DNA from: Streptococcus parasanguinis
GTDB lineage: Bacteria; Bacillota; Bacilli; Lactobacillales; Streptococcaceae
Reading direction: 5' to 3'
DNA length: 28,618 nt
Assembly: GCA_018365265.1 (NCBI GenBank)
Contig: JAGZKI010000033.1
Coordinates: 1 to 28,618, forward strand
Positions 1-8,003 of this stretch are shown one piece after another. Made by a program: the position numbers and the translations under genes. The notes beneath the pieces were generated by a model that saw only the letters and a program-made list of their open reading frames with translations, did no database searches and was not told the origin of the DNA. The first letter of the stretch is position 1. Each line of letters starts with the position of its first letter.

Positions 1-174
1 GAGTGGGACAGAAATCGGTAATTCGTTAGAATTCGATTTCGTCGTCCCACCTCCGCACAGTTGAGTAGGGCTGTAAAAGCTGATGAAATCAGCGTAGTAA
101 AGCCCACTCAACCACTGCGTCTTGCTCGACAATCCAAAAACAATTGAGAGGCTAGGACTTTTGTCCCAGCCTCT
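1..174. repeat. Nested palindromic intergenic repeat
   Basis: Three hairpin modules lie back to back with no open frame. In 1-53, GTGGGAC (3-9) pairs with GTCCCAC (44-50), GAAATCG (11-17) with CGATTTC (34-40), and AATTC with GAATT at the tip. In 61-113, GTTGAGT..GGGCT pairs with AGCCC.ACTCAAC around an inner GCTGAT/ATCAGC hairpin. In 148-173, GAGGCTAGGAC and GTCCCAGCCTC enclose a TTTT loop with one mismatch. Such composite palindromes are typical of dispersed streptococcal intergenic repeats of the BOX/RUP kind, but I cannot assign a named family. The last hairpin lies downstream of dexB and may help end its transcript. Confidence 0.6.
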
Positions 175-206
175 TCTACGAGGAAGTAATTTCCTCTATT
201 TTTCTT
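148..206. terminator. Probable transcription end region downstream of dexB
   Basis: Two hairpins follow the dexB stop on the minus strand. The first is GAGGAA/TTCCTC (180-185 with 191-196); the second is the GAGGCTGGGAC-type hairpin (148-173). The first has a T-rich run on the plus strand (197-206), so it would act better on plus-strand readthrough leaving the repeat. The second is followed on the minus strand only by a weak T run near 132-138. Direction is therefore uncertain. Confidence 0.4.
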
Positions 207-213
207 ACTTTTA

Positions 214-1821
214 TTAGGCTAATTTGACACAGAAGGCATCCCAAGGAGCTAACTTGCCTGATTCGAGGACTTGTTCTACCTTGGTATTGGCAATGAGAAC
301 CTCTTCAACCCCATTAACAAGCGGTAAGTCTTGCTCTTGACTGGAGAGATTTACAACCACCAGATAGGCTTGCTCTCCTTCTACCCGCTTGTAGGCAAAA
401 ACCTTGTCTGCTGCGTCCACCAATTCATAATCAGCGGTCACAAGCCAAGGGTACTCTTTTCTCAAAGCAATGAGGGCTTGGTAGGTATAGAAAATAGAAT
501 CTGGATCTGCTAGGGCAGCCTCTACATTGATCTCTTTGTAGTTTGGGTTGACCGCAAGCCATGGACGACCTGTTGTAAAGCCAGCTTCTGCTTCATCATT
601 CCACTGCATCGGTGTCCGTGCATTGTCCCGACCAATATGGCGGATTTGGTCCATGATCACTTCGAGCGGAACCCCTTTTTCTAAGGCTTCATGAGCATAG
701 TTGATCGACTCGATATCTTCTACATCCTCAAGGCTCTTAAATGGATAATTGGTCATCCCGATTTCTTCCCCTTGATAGATATAAGGAGTTCCCTTCATCA
801 AGTGAAGCAGAATCGCTAAAGCCTTGGCAGATTTGACACGATAGTTCCCATCATCCCCCCAAGTTGACACAATCCGTGGCAAATCGTGGTTGTTCCAAAA
901 GAGGGAATTCCAGCCTTCCTCTTCTCCTAATTCCGTCTGCCACTTGGTGAAAATTTCCTTCAATTTAGGCACATCCAATTCCTTAGCATAGTGCCATTTT
1001 GGTTGACCCGGTTGGTATTGAAGACCAATGTGTTCAAATTGGAAGACCATGGACAATTCTTGATTTTTCGGATTGGAGTATTGCTTGGCAATCTCTGGAG
1101 TCGCTCCCCAAGTTTCTCCCACTGTGAGCAGATCCTTATCGCCAAAGGTCGCTTGATTCATTTCCTTCAAGTAAGGATGGAGCATGGGACCATTGCTGAT
1201 GATTTCCTGATCTGGGATCTTACCGATCATATCGATCACATCCATACGAAAGCCACCAATTCCCTTGTCAATCCAGAAATTCATCATGTCATAGATCTGA
1301 TGACGGAGCTCCTCGTTTTCCCAGTTAAGGTCTGGTTGCTTCTTACTAAAGTTATGCAGGTAGTATTGACCTGAAGCTTCATCGAACTCCCAAGCAGAGC
1401 CACTAAAAGCAGAAATAATACCATTGGGCTCATCGCGCCAAATATAGAAATCCCGCTTTGGACTGTCTGGATTTTCACGCGCCTCGATAAACCAAGCATG
1501 CTCATCAGAGGTATGGTTGACCACCAAGTCCATAATGATTTTGATCTTGCGTTTCTGACCTTCTGCGATCAATTCTTCCATATCTTCCATGGTACCAAAG
1601 ATGGAGGCAATATCCTCGTAATCTGAGATGTCATAGCCGTTATCATCCATGGGACTCTTGTAGACTGGTGAGAGCCAGATGGCTGTAATCCCTAGCTTTT
1701 CCAGATAGTCTAGCTTGCTCGTGATCCCCTTGAGATCCCCGATGCCATCGCCATTACTATCCTTGAAACTCTTTGGATAAACTTGGTAAATTACGGCATT
1801 ATGCCACCATTTTTGTTCCAT
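214..1821 (-). CDS. dexB: Glucan 1,6-alpha-glucosidase (GH13)
   Basis: Cytoplasmic exo-acting alpha-glucosidase that removes glucose from the non-reducing end of isomalto-oligosaccharides and dextran fragments. The 535-residue protein has the full GH13 (beta/alpha)8 barrel. Catalytic residues are visible as D194 in FRMDVIDM (nucleophile), E236 in GETWG (acid/base) and D313 in NNHD (transition-state stabiliser), the same numbering as the streptococcal DexB enzymes. The region DLVVNHTSDEH near 98-108 is conserved GH13 region I. Length matches the family (about 535). The ATG is preceded by AAAGGAG. The gene lies 68 bases behind a GH31 glucosidase on the same strand and has its own promoter with a cre site, so catabolite repression is likely. 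A trehalose-6-phosphate hydrolase is the main alternative, but the overall sequence fits DexB better. Confidence 0.93.
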   Translation of the reverse strand: MEQKWWHNAVIYQVYPKSFKDSNGDGIGDLKGITSKLDYLEKLGITAIWLSPVYKSPMDDNGYDISDYEDIASIFGTMEDMEELIAEGQKRKIKIIMDLVVNHTSDEHAWFIEARENPDSPKRDFYIWRDEPNGIISAFSGSAWEFDEASGQYYLHNFSKKQPDLNWENEELRHQIYDMMNFWIDKGIGGFRMDVIDMIGKIPDQEIISNGPMLHPYLKEMNQATFGDKDLLTVGETWGATPEIAKQYSNPKNQELSMVFQFEHIGLQYQPGQPKWHYAKELDVPKLKEIFTKWQTELGEEEGWNSLFWNNHDLPRIVSTWGDDGNYRVKSAKALAILLHLMKGTPYIYQGEEIGMTNYPFKSLEDVEDIESINYAHEALEKGVPLEVIMDQIRHIGRDNARTPMQWNDEAEAGFTTGRPWLAVNPNYKEINVEAALADPDSIFYTYQALIALRKEYPWLVTADYELVDAADKVFAYKRVEGEQAYLVVVNLSSQEQDLPLVNGVEEVLIANTKVEQVLESGKLAPWDAFCVKLA

Positions 1822-1843
1822 TTTTTCTTCTCCTTTATGATTG

Positions 1844-1857
1844 TGAAATCACTTTCA
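1844..1857. promoter_or_regulatory. cre (CcpA) site at dexB transcription start
   Basis: TGAAATCACTTTCA fits the cre consensus TGWAANCGNTNWCA at 13 of 14 positions on either strand. It begins at the last base of the -10 and covers the predicted start point, the usual position for CcpA repression. Confidence 0.65.
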
Positions 1858-1885
1858 TCATACAAAAATAGGGGTGAAATTGCAA
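1857..1885 (-). promoter_or_regulatory. dexB promoter (TTGCAA-17-TATGAT)
   Basis: Minus-strand -35 TTGCAA (1880-1885) and -10 TATGAT (1857-1862) are separated by 17 bases, between the GH31 stop and the dexB ATG. The -10 is directly abutted by a cre-like palindrome. This allows dexB to be read independently of GH31 readthrough. Confidence 0.7.
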
Positions 1886-1889
1886 GAGT

Positions 1890-4121
1890 TTACAAGTCTT
1901 CTCCTTCTTCACTGGAATAAATCACTTCAAAAAGACGTTGGCGCAAGCCTTCCTCCAAAGGCGTGATGACCTTCATCAACTGTTTCCAATCCTTCGCTCT
2001 TGAACAAGCCGCAAATAATTCATTCTTCCTATCATAGGCCAGGTTGGCAGATTTTAAGAGCTCAAACATCCGATCTTCTTTGGCAATCGGATGCGATTGC
2101 AGCTCACCCATCGCAATTTCTTGACTTTGATTGTCCACTAAAATAGGGGCTGTCTCAAAGGTATGGAGCAAGAAACGGTGCTGTCTCTTTTCAGGAAGCA
2201 AGGCTAGATCACCTGTTAAATCCAGTCTAATCTTTCTTTCATCCCAATCGACTGTTACGCGGGTTTCAACCTTGCTAACTCCTTCTCCTTCGACGAGTAC
2301 GAAGGAACGATTGTCACCTGGGAAGAGATGCCAGTCCAGCATTTCTGGAAGGTCCACTCCTGTCTGTGGTTGTGCATCCATAGGGATGATGGCTCCCGCA
2401 CGTGCAAAGACTGGAATATCCTGGCTGGTCCTAAAGACCGTAAGCTTCCCTCTTCCTTCATACTTCCAGTCATGGAAGAAATCATACCAAACGCCGTCTG
2501 GGAACCAAACACTCACAGAAGCACTATGAAAGACCGGATCCAGTGCTTCGGTAATCGGTGCCACCATGAGTTCACTGCCAAAGAAATATTGATTTTTCGC
2601 TTCATAAGCCTCTTCTTCATTTGGATAGTGGTAATAAAGGGGTTGAACCAAAGGCAGCCCTTCTTCGTGCGTCGCCACATTCATGGTGTAGAGATAAGGC
2701 AGTAAGCTATGGCGCAGGCGCAAATACTGCTTCATCAAGCGACAGGTCTCAGACGAGTAAAACCACGGTTCCTTGCTGTTAAAGGCATTACAAGAACTAT
2801 GAAGACGATTGATCGGGCTAAAAACCCCAAACTGCAACCAACGAAGAGCCAAGTCTTCATCATAGTAGCCCCGCATATGGCCACCGATATCATGACTCCA
2901 CCAGGTGTAGCCGATATTGGAAGCTGTGCTGGTAAAGTATGGTTGAAAGGCTAGGGATTCCCAAGTCACAATAGTGTCCCCTGAAAAACCAATCGGATAC
3001 CGATGGCTACCAGGACCCCCATAACGCGATAAGATGAGACCAGCTTGGCCTTTTCGACAATTGTCTAGATGATGATAGTGATTTAACAACCAAAGAGGAT
3101 CCATCTTGCCATGACTACCTTGCTGCCAATCAATCCACCAAAAGTCCACTCCTTGATCTTCCAAAGGATGGTGGACATCTTCGAAATAAGCTTCGCGAAA
3201 GGCTGGACTATAAAAGTCAAAGCTAGCCGCTTCTTCTTTTTCAGTATTCAGTCCCAAGCGTTTTGCGACCATGGGATAAGCATCTTCGAAAGCGCGAATT
3301 CCATCTGCCGGATGGACATTTAAGGTCACCTTTAAACCACGCTCATGCAGGCCATTTAAGAAGGCAGCTGGATCAGGAATCAAATCCCGGTTCCAACTAT
3401 AGCCAGTCCAACCACTTCCAAAGCGAGCAGGAATCGCCGTCTTGTGCCAGTCCATATCGATCACACTGACTGCTAGAGGCACCCCTTCTGCTTTGAAACG
3501 ATCCATCAAATCTGTATACTCCTGACTGGTATAAGGCCAATAGCGACTCCACCAGTTTCCCAGAGCATAACGTGGCAAGAGTGGGGGCTGTCCTGTCAGA
3601 TGGTAAAAATCTTTCAAAGCGCCTAGATAATCACGCCCATAACCGAAGAAATACAGATCCACTTCTGGATAGGGCCGTGCTCTAAAGCCGCTTTCGTCAT
3701 CATACAAGTAGGAAGCGGAATCGTCTAAAAGAGCATAACCGGCCTTGCTCAAGATCCCATCTTGCAACTCCATAGCCCCATCGACCTCGTCAAGCGTCCG
3801 ACTGGTCCCCTTTAAGGTCTCTGGCTGATCTCCATAATGCCACCGGCTTCCATAGACTGCATACTGACCCTTGAGCTCGATATAAAGCCGATCCGGTGCA
3901 AAAGGTCCCTTTTCAAAATGGAGGTGGAGATGCTCTGTATGAAGATCGAGGACCTCTTCTGTCTCTACGACCTCACAGGCAACAGGTCCAAAATCTCGAT
4001 TTTGTACAACCTGCGTCTGACCATCTTCAAAAACACCATCTTCTGAGTATTCCAAGCGCACCAAAGATTCAGTTAATACGGAGATCCGATAGTTTTCTCC
4101 ACCTATCACTGGTCCTGCCAT
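1890..4121 (-). CDS. GH31 family alpha-glucosidase-like glycoside hydrolase
   Basis: Cytoplasmic retaining glycosidase expected to act on alpha-glucosides; the exact substrate cannot be read from sequence. The 743 residues show an N-terminal beta-sandwich (about 1-180), a (beta/alpha)8 barrel (about 180-500) and C-terminal beta domains. The likely nucleophile is D331 in FWWIDWQQG and the likely acid/base is D382 in GFSGDT. Other GH31 landmarks are SVIDMDWH (219-226), LSRYGGPGSHRYPIGFSGD and SHDIGGHMRG (409-418). The nucleophile motif differs from the common W-x-D-M-N-E of many alpha-glucosidases. No signal peptide is seen. The start follows GAGGAGG. It is upstream of dexB and has its own catabolite-controlled promoter, suggesting joint breakdown of alpha-glucans. 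Alpha-xylosidase, alpha-galactosidase or alpha-1,3-glucosidase activity remains possible. Confidence 0.85.
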   Translation of the reverse strand: MAGPVIGGENYRISVLTESLVRLEYSEDGVFEDGQTQVVQNRDFGPVACEVVETEEVLDLHTEHLHLHFEKGPFAPDRLYIELKGQYAVYGSRWHYGDQPETLKGTSRTLDEVDGAMELQDGILSKAGYALLDDSASYLYDDESGFRARPYPEVDLYFFGYGRDYLGALKDFYHLTGQPPLLPRYALGNWWSRYWPYTSQEYTDLMDRFKAEGVPLAVSVIDMDWHKTAIPARFGSGWTGYSWNRDLIPDPAAFLNGLHERGLKVTLNVHPADGIRAFEDAYPMVAKRLGLNTEKEEAASFDFYSPAFREAYFEDVHHPLEDQGVDFWWIDWQQGSHGKMDPLWLLNHYHHLDNCRKGQAGLILSRYGGPGSHRYPIGFSGDTIVTWESLAFQPYFTSTASNIGYTWWSHDIGGHMRGYYDEDLALRWLQFGVFSPINRLHSSCNAFNSKEPWFYSSETCRLMKQYLRLRHSLLPYLYTMNVATHEEGLPLVQPLYYHYPNEEEAYEAKNQYFFGSELMVAPITEALDPVFHSASVSVWFPDGVWYDFFHDWKYEGRGKLTVFRTSQDIPVFARAGAIIPMDAQPQTGVDLPEMLDWHLFPGDNRSFVLVEGEGVSKVETRVTVDWDERKIRLDLTGDLALLPEKRQHRFLLHTFETAPILVDNQSQEIAMGELQSHPIAKEDRMFELLKSANLAYDRKNELFAACSRAKDWKQLMKVITPLEEGLRQRLFEVIYSSEEGEDL

Positions 4122-4186
4122 TTTTCTGTCCTCCTCTTTTTATGGGGCATCTGACTCGCCCTCTTTTCATCTGCTTCGTTTCGCTA

Positions 4187-4200
4187 GGTAAGCGCTTACG
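4187..4200. promoter_or_regulatory. cre-type operator of the GH31 gene
   Basis: GGTAAGCGCTTACG contains the perfect 12-base palindrome GTAAGCGCTTAC (4188-4199) with the central CG of LacI/CcpA sites. It sits about 6 bases after the -10. CcpA is the likely ligand; a dedicated LacI-family sugar regulator cannot be excluded. Confidence 0.75.
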
Positions 4201-4205
4201 TTTTT

Positions 4206-4234
4206 ACTATAGCACTCAAAAAAAGGCCTGTCAA
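4206..4234 (-). promoter_or_regulatory. GH31 gene promoter (TTGACA-17-TATAGT)
   Basis: On the minus strand, a perfect -35 TTGACA (4229-4234) and a -10 TATAGT (4206-4211) have 17 bases between them. The -35 lies in a palindrome (4228-4244) and a cre core lies just after the start point, so a strong promoter appears to be held by two regulators. Confidence 0.85.
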
Positions 4235-4244
4235 CACTTGACAG
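4228..4244. promoter_or_regulatory. Palindrome over the GH31 -35 element
   Basis: CTGTCAACACTTGACAG has 7-base perfect arms around a 3-base centre. One arm is the -35 TTGACA itself, so a bound protein would block RNA polymerase. No regulator for it is encoded next to the gene. Confidence 0.45.
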
Positions 4245-4268
4245 AGACTTTCCTAAAATTTTATAAGA

Positions 4269-5027
4269 TCAACTTCCCCAATTGATCAAGAGATACATGA
4301 GACTCGAGCCAAACATATCTGCCAAGGCATGCATGAGGAAAAATGGCAAGAGATTCTTGACGACCTTCTTGTACATGACGTAATAAAAGAGTCCATAAAT
4401 GACGCCAATCACAAAGGCCCAGAGAAGCCCTTGATAGGTGTGGAAAGAAAAACGGATCAGGGTTGAAAAGGCCAGTGCCTTCCACTTGCTCTTCTCACTC
4501 ACCGAAGTCATTAAGCCCAAAAAGAAAAATTCTTCATAAAATCCATTGAGCAAACCATAAGCGATTGCCATGGGACTCAGAGCCATGAACTTATGGAGGA
4601 TCTGCATGGGATCGATAAAGGGCCAAAGACTCGGGCTTAGGTAATTGTATTCACCCGAAACCGTTGAGATCACATCCCCAAAAAGTCCCATCGCTGCAAA
4701 GAGCAAAGGCACCCAGATCAAGGTGGACCACTTGAAGCGGATCGGCAATTGTTTAAAATCAAAGCGACGGAGCAGCAAGTAAAGAAGAGCTAGAGCCAGC
4801 AAGATCAACTGCAAGGTCATATTGCTGGAATAAGCAGCTCCTTCACTTGCGGTATTGCTACTGCTTGTGGCTACTGCAGTCTGCGCGACTGGCTGAAAAC
4901 TGGCTAAAAACAGCTGGGTCGAGCGGATAATGAATTGCCCAAAGAGAATGGCCGTCACAATACCAATATCAAACCATTTGAGCTCTTTTAAGGGCTGTTT
5001 GGGTCGTATTCTGTTTAAAAATGTCAT
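4269..5027 (-). CDS. CPBP family intramembrane metalloprotease homologue
   Basis: Polytopic membrane protein of the CPBP/Abi (Rce1-like) family; bacterial members include bacteriocin self-immunity proteins and proteases of unknown substrate. In 252 residues there are about seven hydrophobic segments, including ones near 22-42, 72-88, 102-122, 150-172 and 200-220. The family motifs are present as EEFFFL (165-170), FSFH (193-196) and HALAD (233-237). The usual EExxxR arginine is replaced by L170. The Shine-Dalgarno GAAGGATG precedes the ATG. No bacteriocin gene is next to it, so an immunity role is unsupported. An AGCAATCATTGCT palindrome at 5078-5090 upstream might be an operator. Confidence 0.8.
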   Translation of the reverse strand: MTFLNRIRPKQPLKELKWFDIGIVTAILFGQFIIRSTQLFLASFQPVAQTAVATSSSNTASEGAAYSSNMTLQLILLALALLYLLLRRFDFKQLPIRFKWSTLIWVPLLFAAMGLFGDVISTVSGEYNYLSPSLWPFIDPMQILHKFMALSPMAIAYGLLNGFYEEFFFLGLMTSVSEKSKWKALAFSTLIRFSFHTYQGLLWAFVIGVIYGLFYYVMYKKVVKNLLPFFLMHALADMFGSSLMYLLINWGS

Positions 5028-5111
5028 CTTTCATCCTTCTATTCCCACAATGGAAGTATTTTTGTTTCTCTTACTTTAGCAATCATTGCTTAAAGAAGAG
5101 TTAACCTAGAG

Positions 5112-5138
5112 GAGAAAAAAACGACCTTTCGGCCGTTT
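5112..5138 (-). terminator. Rho-independent terminator after ktrA
   Basis: On the minus strand AAACGGCC and GGTCGTTT (one G-U pair) enclose a GAAA tetraloop and run into TTTTTT. It lies 12 bases beyond the KtrA stop and closes the acetyltransferase-to-KtrA gene run. Confidence 0.85.
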
Positions 5139-5149
5139 CCATTACACCA

Positions 5150-5815
5150 TTAGTCTAACAAATCTTGGATTCTATCCAGATACTGGTTGTCTGTCACTGC
5201 CATCACGCGTACCTCAGCCGGCCATACAAAGTCGGGACCAATCTGAATATGAAGCGATTGGTCTTCCGCATCTCGATAGCCGATAATATTGAGATGGTAC
5301 TCCTCTCTGACCGCCAAGTCTTGAAGGCTTTTACCTACCCAGCTGGCTGGAACCGTGAACTCGGCTACCACCACTGCTTCATCCAACTGGAAAACTTCAA
5401 TCCCGTGTTGGAAGAGGATCATCTTAGCTAGAGACATGCCTGCTTCTACCTCTGGTAGGATGACCAAATCAGCCCCAATCTTCCCAAGGACTTCCTTGGT
5501 CACTTCATTCTTGACCTTGGCAATGACTCGCTCAACACCAAGGGCCTTACAGTGCATGACCGCCAGCACACTGGACTCCAGATTTTCACCTGTTGCGATA
5601 ACGACTGTGTCGCAGTTCCCAATATCTGCCGCATCCAAGAGGTCCATTTCTGTAATGTCTCCGACAATTCCAGTTGTAATCATGGATTCATACTGGTTGA
5701 TCACATCTGCGTGATCGTCAATTGCAATGATATCCACATCCTGGTCCTGCAAGGTTTTTAAAACGCTCTGTCCAAAGATTCCTAATCCTAAAATTCCAAT
5801 GGTCCGATTCGCCAT
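5150..5815 (-). CDS. ktrA: Potassium uptake gating subunit KtrA (RCK protein)
   Basis: Cytoplasmic ring-forming subunit that gates the KtrB potassium channel in response to nucleotides. The 221-residue length is typical. The RCK_N Rossmann fold begins with GLGIFG (10-15) and the acidic IDD near 32-34 expected for nucleotide binding. RCK_C occupies about 135-221. Homologous streptococcal subunits next to TrkH/KtrB bind cyclic di-AMP in RCK_C (CabP in pneumococcus); binding here is inferred only. It starts 9 bases after the KtrB stop, with GGAGAAAC as Shine-Dalgarno, so the two are co-transcribed and probably translated in step. Confidence 0.9.
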   Translation of the reverse strand: MANRTIGILGLGIFGQSVLKTLQDQDVDIIAIDDHADVINQYESMITTGIVGDITEMDLLDAADIGNCDTVVIATGENLESSVLAVMHCKALGVERVIAKVKNEVTKEVLGKIGADLVILPEVEAGMSLAKMILFQHGIEVFQLDEAVVVAEFTVPASWVGKSLQDLAVREEYHLNIIGYRDAEDQSLHIQIGPDFVWPAEVRVMAVTDNQYLDRIQDLLD

Positions 5816-5824
5816 GAGTTTCTC

Positions 5825-7207
5825 CTATCCGATAATGATGTCTGCCTTGGCATACTGCAAGGTGTCTGCCTTCTTGGCCTTGTAATTGTTCAAGCTGACC
5901 ATAAGGGTCAAGGGACCGATCCGTCCGATAAACATGAGCACCATGATAATGCCTAGTCCCGCTCCATTTAAGGTTGAGGTGACATTAGCCGTCACTCCGA
6001 CTGTCGCTAGAGCCGACACCACCTCAAAGACCAGATAAATAAAGCGTTGGCCATCCGGGGTCACCAAACAGATTCCTAACAGACCCAGTAAGAAGGTCAA
6101 CTGGAAAATCACCGCCGTCCCAAAGGAACGTTGAACAATGTCTGGTGAAATCGTTCGTTTTCCCAAGTTAGTATGCGGTAGCCCCAACAATTCCTTCCGA
6201 GCCAGAAGCAAGAGGACCAGGAAGGTGGTGATCTTCATCCCTCCTGCGGTACCACCCGGTGCTCCACCTAGGAACATCTGCAAGAGGTAGATGAAGAGCG
6301 TCACTGGCCGGACTGCTGTATAGTCTAAGGAGGCAAAACCAGCTGTCCGCATGCTGACCGTTTGGAAGAAGCTGACTAAAATTTTCTCTCCCAAGGGCAG
6401 GGAGCCAATCGTTGCAGGATTATCAAACTCTGTCAAGAGGCTGGTTACTGTCCCAAAGAGAAGGATAGCAGCTGTTAACCAGAGAACCACCTTGGTATGA
6501 AAGCGAAGAGTCCGGCGTTCCGATTGGTTGCGGGCCTTGGTGGCTAGGTCAAACCAGACCATAAAGCCCAAGCCCCCAGTAATGATCAGAGCAGACAAGG
6601 TCAGATTGACCAACCAATCGGTCTGGAAACTCATCATACTATCGCCCCCAAAATTATCAAAGCCCGCATTACAAAAGGCCGAGACAGCAACAAAGATGGA
6701 GTTAAAGATCCCATGGCCCCAGCCAAAGCGAGGAATAAAGCGCGTCATAAGGAGCAAGGCCCCCAGTCCTTCGATGGTAAAGGTGGTAATAAAGATGGAG
6801 CGGACAAAACGGGCCAAACTCTGGTTATTGCTAAAACTAAAGCTATCCCGAATGGTCTGCCGATCCTTGTAACTGAGCTTTTGGCGACCTTCCATAAAGA
6901 AGAGACCGATAAAGGTCAAAATCCCTAATCCCCCAATCTGGATCAAGAGCATACAAATCAATTGCCCCCAGCCATTATAGGTCGAAGCCACCGACTGGGT
7001 AAAAAGCCCCGTCACACAAACCATAGAGACTGCTGTAAAGAGGTGATCGATATAGCCTGCTGTTGAGCTTACTTGCTGGACAAAGGGCAAACTCAGTAAG
7101 AGCGAGCCCATCAGGATAACCAAGGCAAAGCTGAGAAAGATCCGCCTTGCCGGAGACAGGCGAGTCAGTTTGGCTCGCCATTGTTTAAAATATGATTTCA
7201 CTAACAT
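5825..7207 (-). CDS. ktrB: Potassium uptake membrane subunit KtrB/TrkH
   Basis: Integral membrane potassium translocating subunit with four pore repeats. The 460 residues contain the four filter segments: VCVTGL in TAVSMVCVTGLF, FCNAGFDNFGG, SMRTAGFASLDY and ATVGVTANVT. Each carries the filter glycine. A gating-loop-like stretch GGAPGGTAGGMKITT lies in the third repeat. It partners KtrA immediately downstream. The ATG at 7207 has no clear Shine-Dalgarno, and a -10-like TACAAT ends about 8 bases before it. Translation may rely on coupling from the nucleoside phosphorylase gene 31 bases upstream, or the GTG two codons later may be used. Confidence 0.9.
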   Translation of the reverse strand: MLVKSYFKQWRAKLTRLSPARRIFLSFALVILMGSLLLSLPFVQQVSSTAGYIDHLFTAVSMVCVTGLFTQSVASTYNGWGQLICMLLIQIGGLGILTFIGLFFMEGRQKLSYKDRQTIRDSFSFSNNQSLARFVRSIFITTFTIEGLGALLLMTRFIPRFGWGHGIFNSIFVAVSAFCNAGFDNFGGDSMMSFQTDWLVNLTLSALIITGGLGFMVWFDLATKARNQSERRTLRFHTKVVLWLTAAILLFGTVTSLLTEFDNPATIGSLPLGEKILVSFFQTVSMRTAGFASLDYTAVRPVTLFIYLLQMFLGGAPGGTAGGMKITTFLVLLLLARKELLGLPHTNLGKRTISPDIVQRSFGTAVIFQLTFLLGLLGICLVTPDGQRFIYLVFEVVSALATVGVTANVTSTLNGAGLGIIMVLMFIGRIGPLTLMVSLNNYKAKKADTLQYAKADIIIG

Positions 7208-7238
7208 AGCTTCATTGTATCATAAAAAGAGAATAGAC

Positions 7239-8003
7239 CTACAAGTAATGAACCATTTCTAGGCATAATTCTAAGGCCTTCTCGAATGCTTCAGAGCCCC
7301 AGTCACGCTGGTCATAATTTTCCAGGTCTGCAAGAGAATCTGCGGTAAAGAGGAGCAAGCCCCAAACCGCCCCACGAAGTTGAGCCACTGCAGCAAGGGA
7401 GGCGCACTCCATCTCCACCACACTACACCCTTCTTCGATGCGATAGGCCACCTTGTCAGGTGTCTCCCGATAAAAGCCATCGGTCGACCAGGTCATGACC
7501 TCTTGATAAGGAATGGACTCTTGTTTGAGAACTGTTTCAATAGCAGTCAGGGCACGGCCGTCCACCTCTATATAACGGGAGGGCGCCACATAATGGTAAC
7601 TAGCTCCTTCATCTCGCAAGGCCTTGGTCGGGATTAAAAAAGCATTTTCTTCTATGTCCACCAAGACCCCGCAGCTACCGGCCGATATGATCTTCTTCAC
7701 TCCATAGCCAATCAACCAATCCATGAATTGGGCGGCAGGGGCAGATCCAACTGGCGCCTGGGCCAAGCAGATCTCCTCTCCTTTGTACTCCATAACATAG
7801 ACCGGATAGATCTTGGTAGCTGAGACAAAGCTAGCTACTTGTTTGGCTCCAACAGCTTCCGCAAAGCGATCAATCTCATCTTCCAAGAAAGCATAAACAC
7901 TTTTTTCAGGTAGGTGCAGGTCTAACCCCTCATGGGTCGGCATAATGACTGCCTGCGGGTTGTCATCAAACTCTAAAATAGGAATTTCATGTTTATGGAT
8001 CAT
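7239..8003 (-). CDS. Nucleoside phosphorylase (uridine phosphorylase-like)
   Basis: Cytosolic enzyme of the PNP/UDP phosphorylase family that splits nucleosides with phosphate into base and (deoxy)ribose-1-phosphate. In 254 residues the family marks are IMPTHEG near the N-terminus, IISAGSCGVL (105-114) in the phosphate/ribose pocket region, and VVEMEC (195-200) with M198 and E199 as expected ribose contacts. The sequence looks closer to uridine phosphorylases than to DeoD, but base specificity is not certain. Its ATG overlaps the stop of the preceding acetyltransferase gene as ATGA, and AAAGGAG lies just upstream, so the two are translationally coupled. Confidence 0.8.
   Translation of the reverse strand: MIHKHEIPILEFDDNPQAVIMPTHEGLDLHLPEKSVYAFLEDEIDRFAEAVGAKQVASFVSATKIYPVYVMEYKGEEICLAQAPVGSAPAAQFMDWLIGYGVKKIISAGSCGVLVDIEENAFLIPTKALRDEGASYHYVAPSRYIEVDGRALTAIETVLKQESIPYQEVMTWSTDGFYRETPDKVAYRIEEGCSVVEMECASLAAVAQLRGAVWGLLLFTADSLADLENYDQRDWGSEAFEKALELCLEMVHYL

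Noticed and set aside
991..1374. Long open frame opposite dexB
   Set aside because: It lies antisense to conserved catalytic segments of dexB, has no ribosome site and no recognisable domain; many such shadows exist throughout the window.
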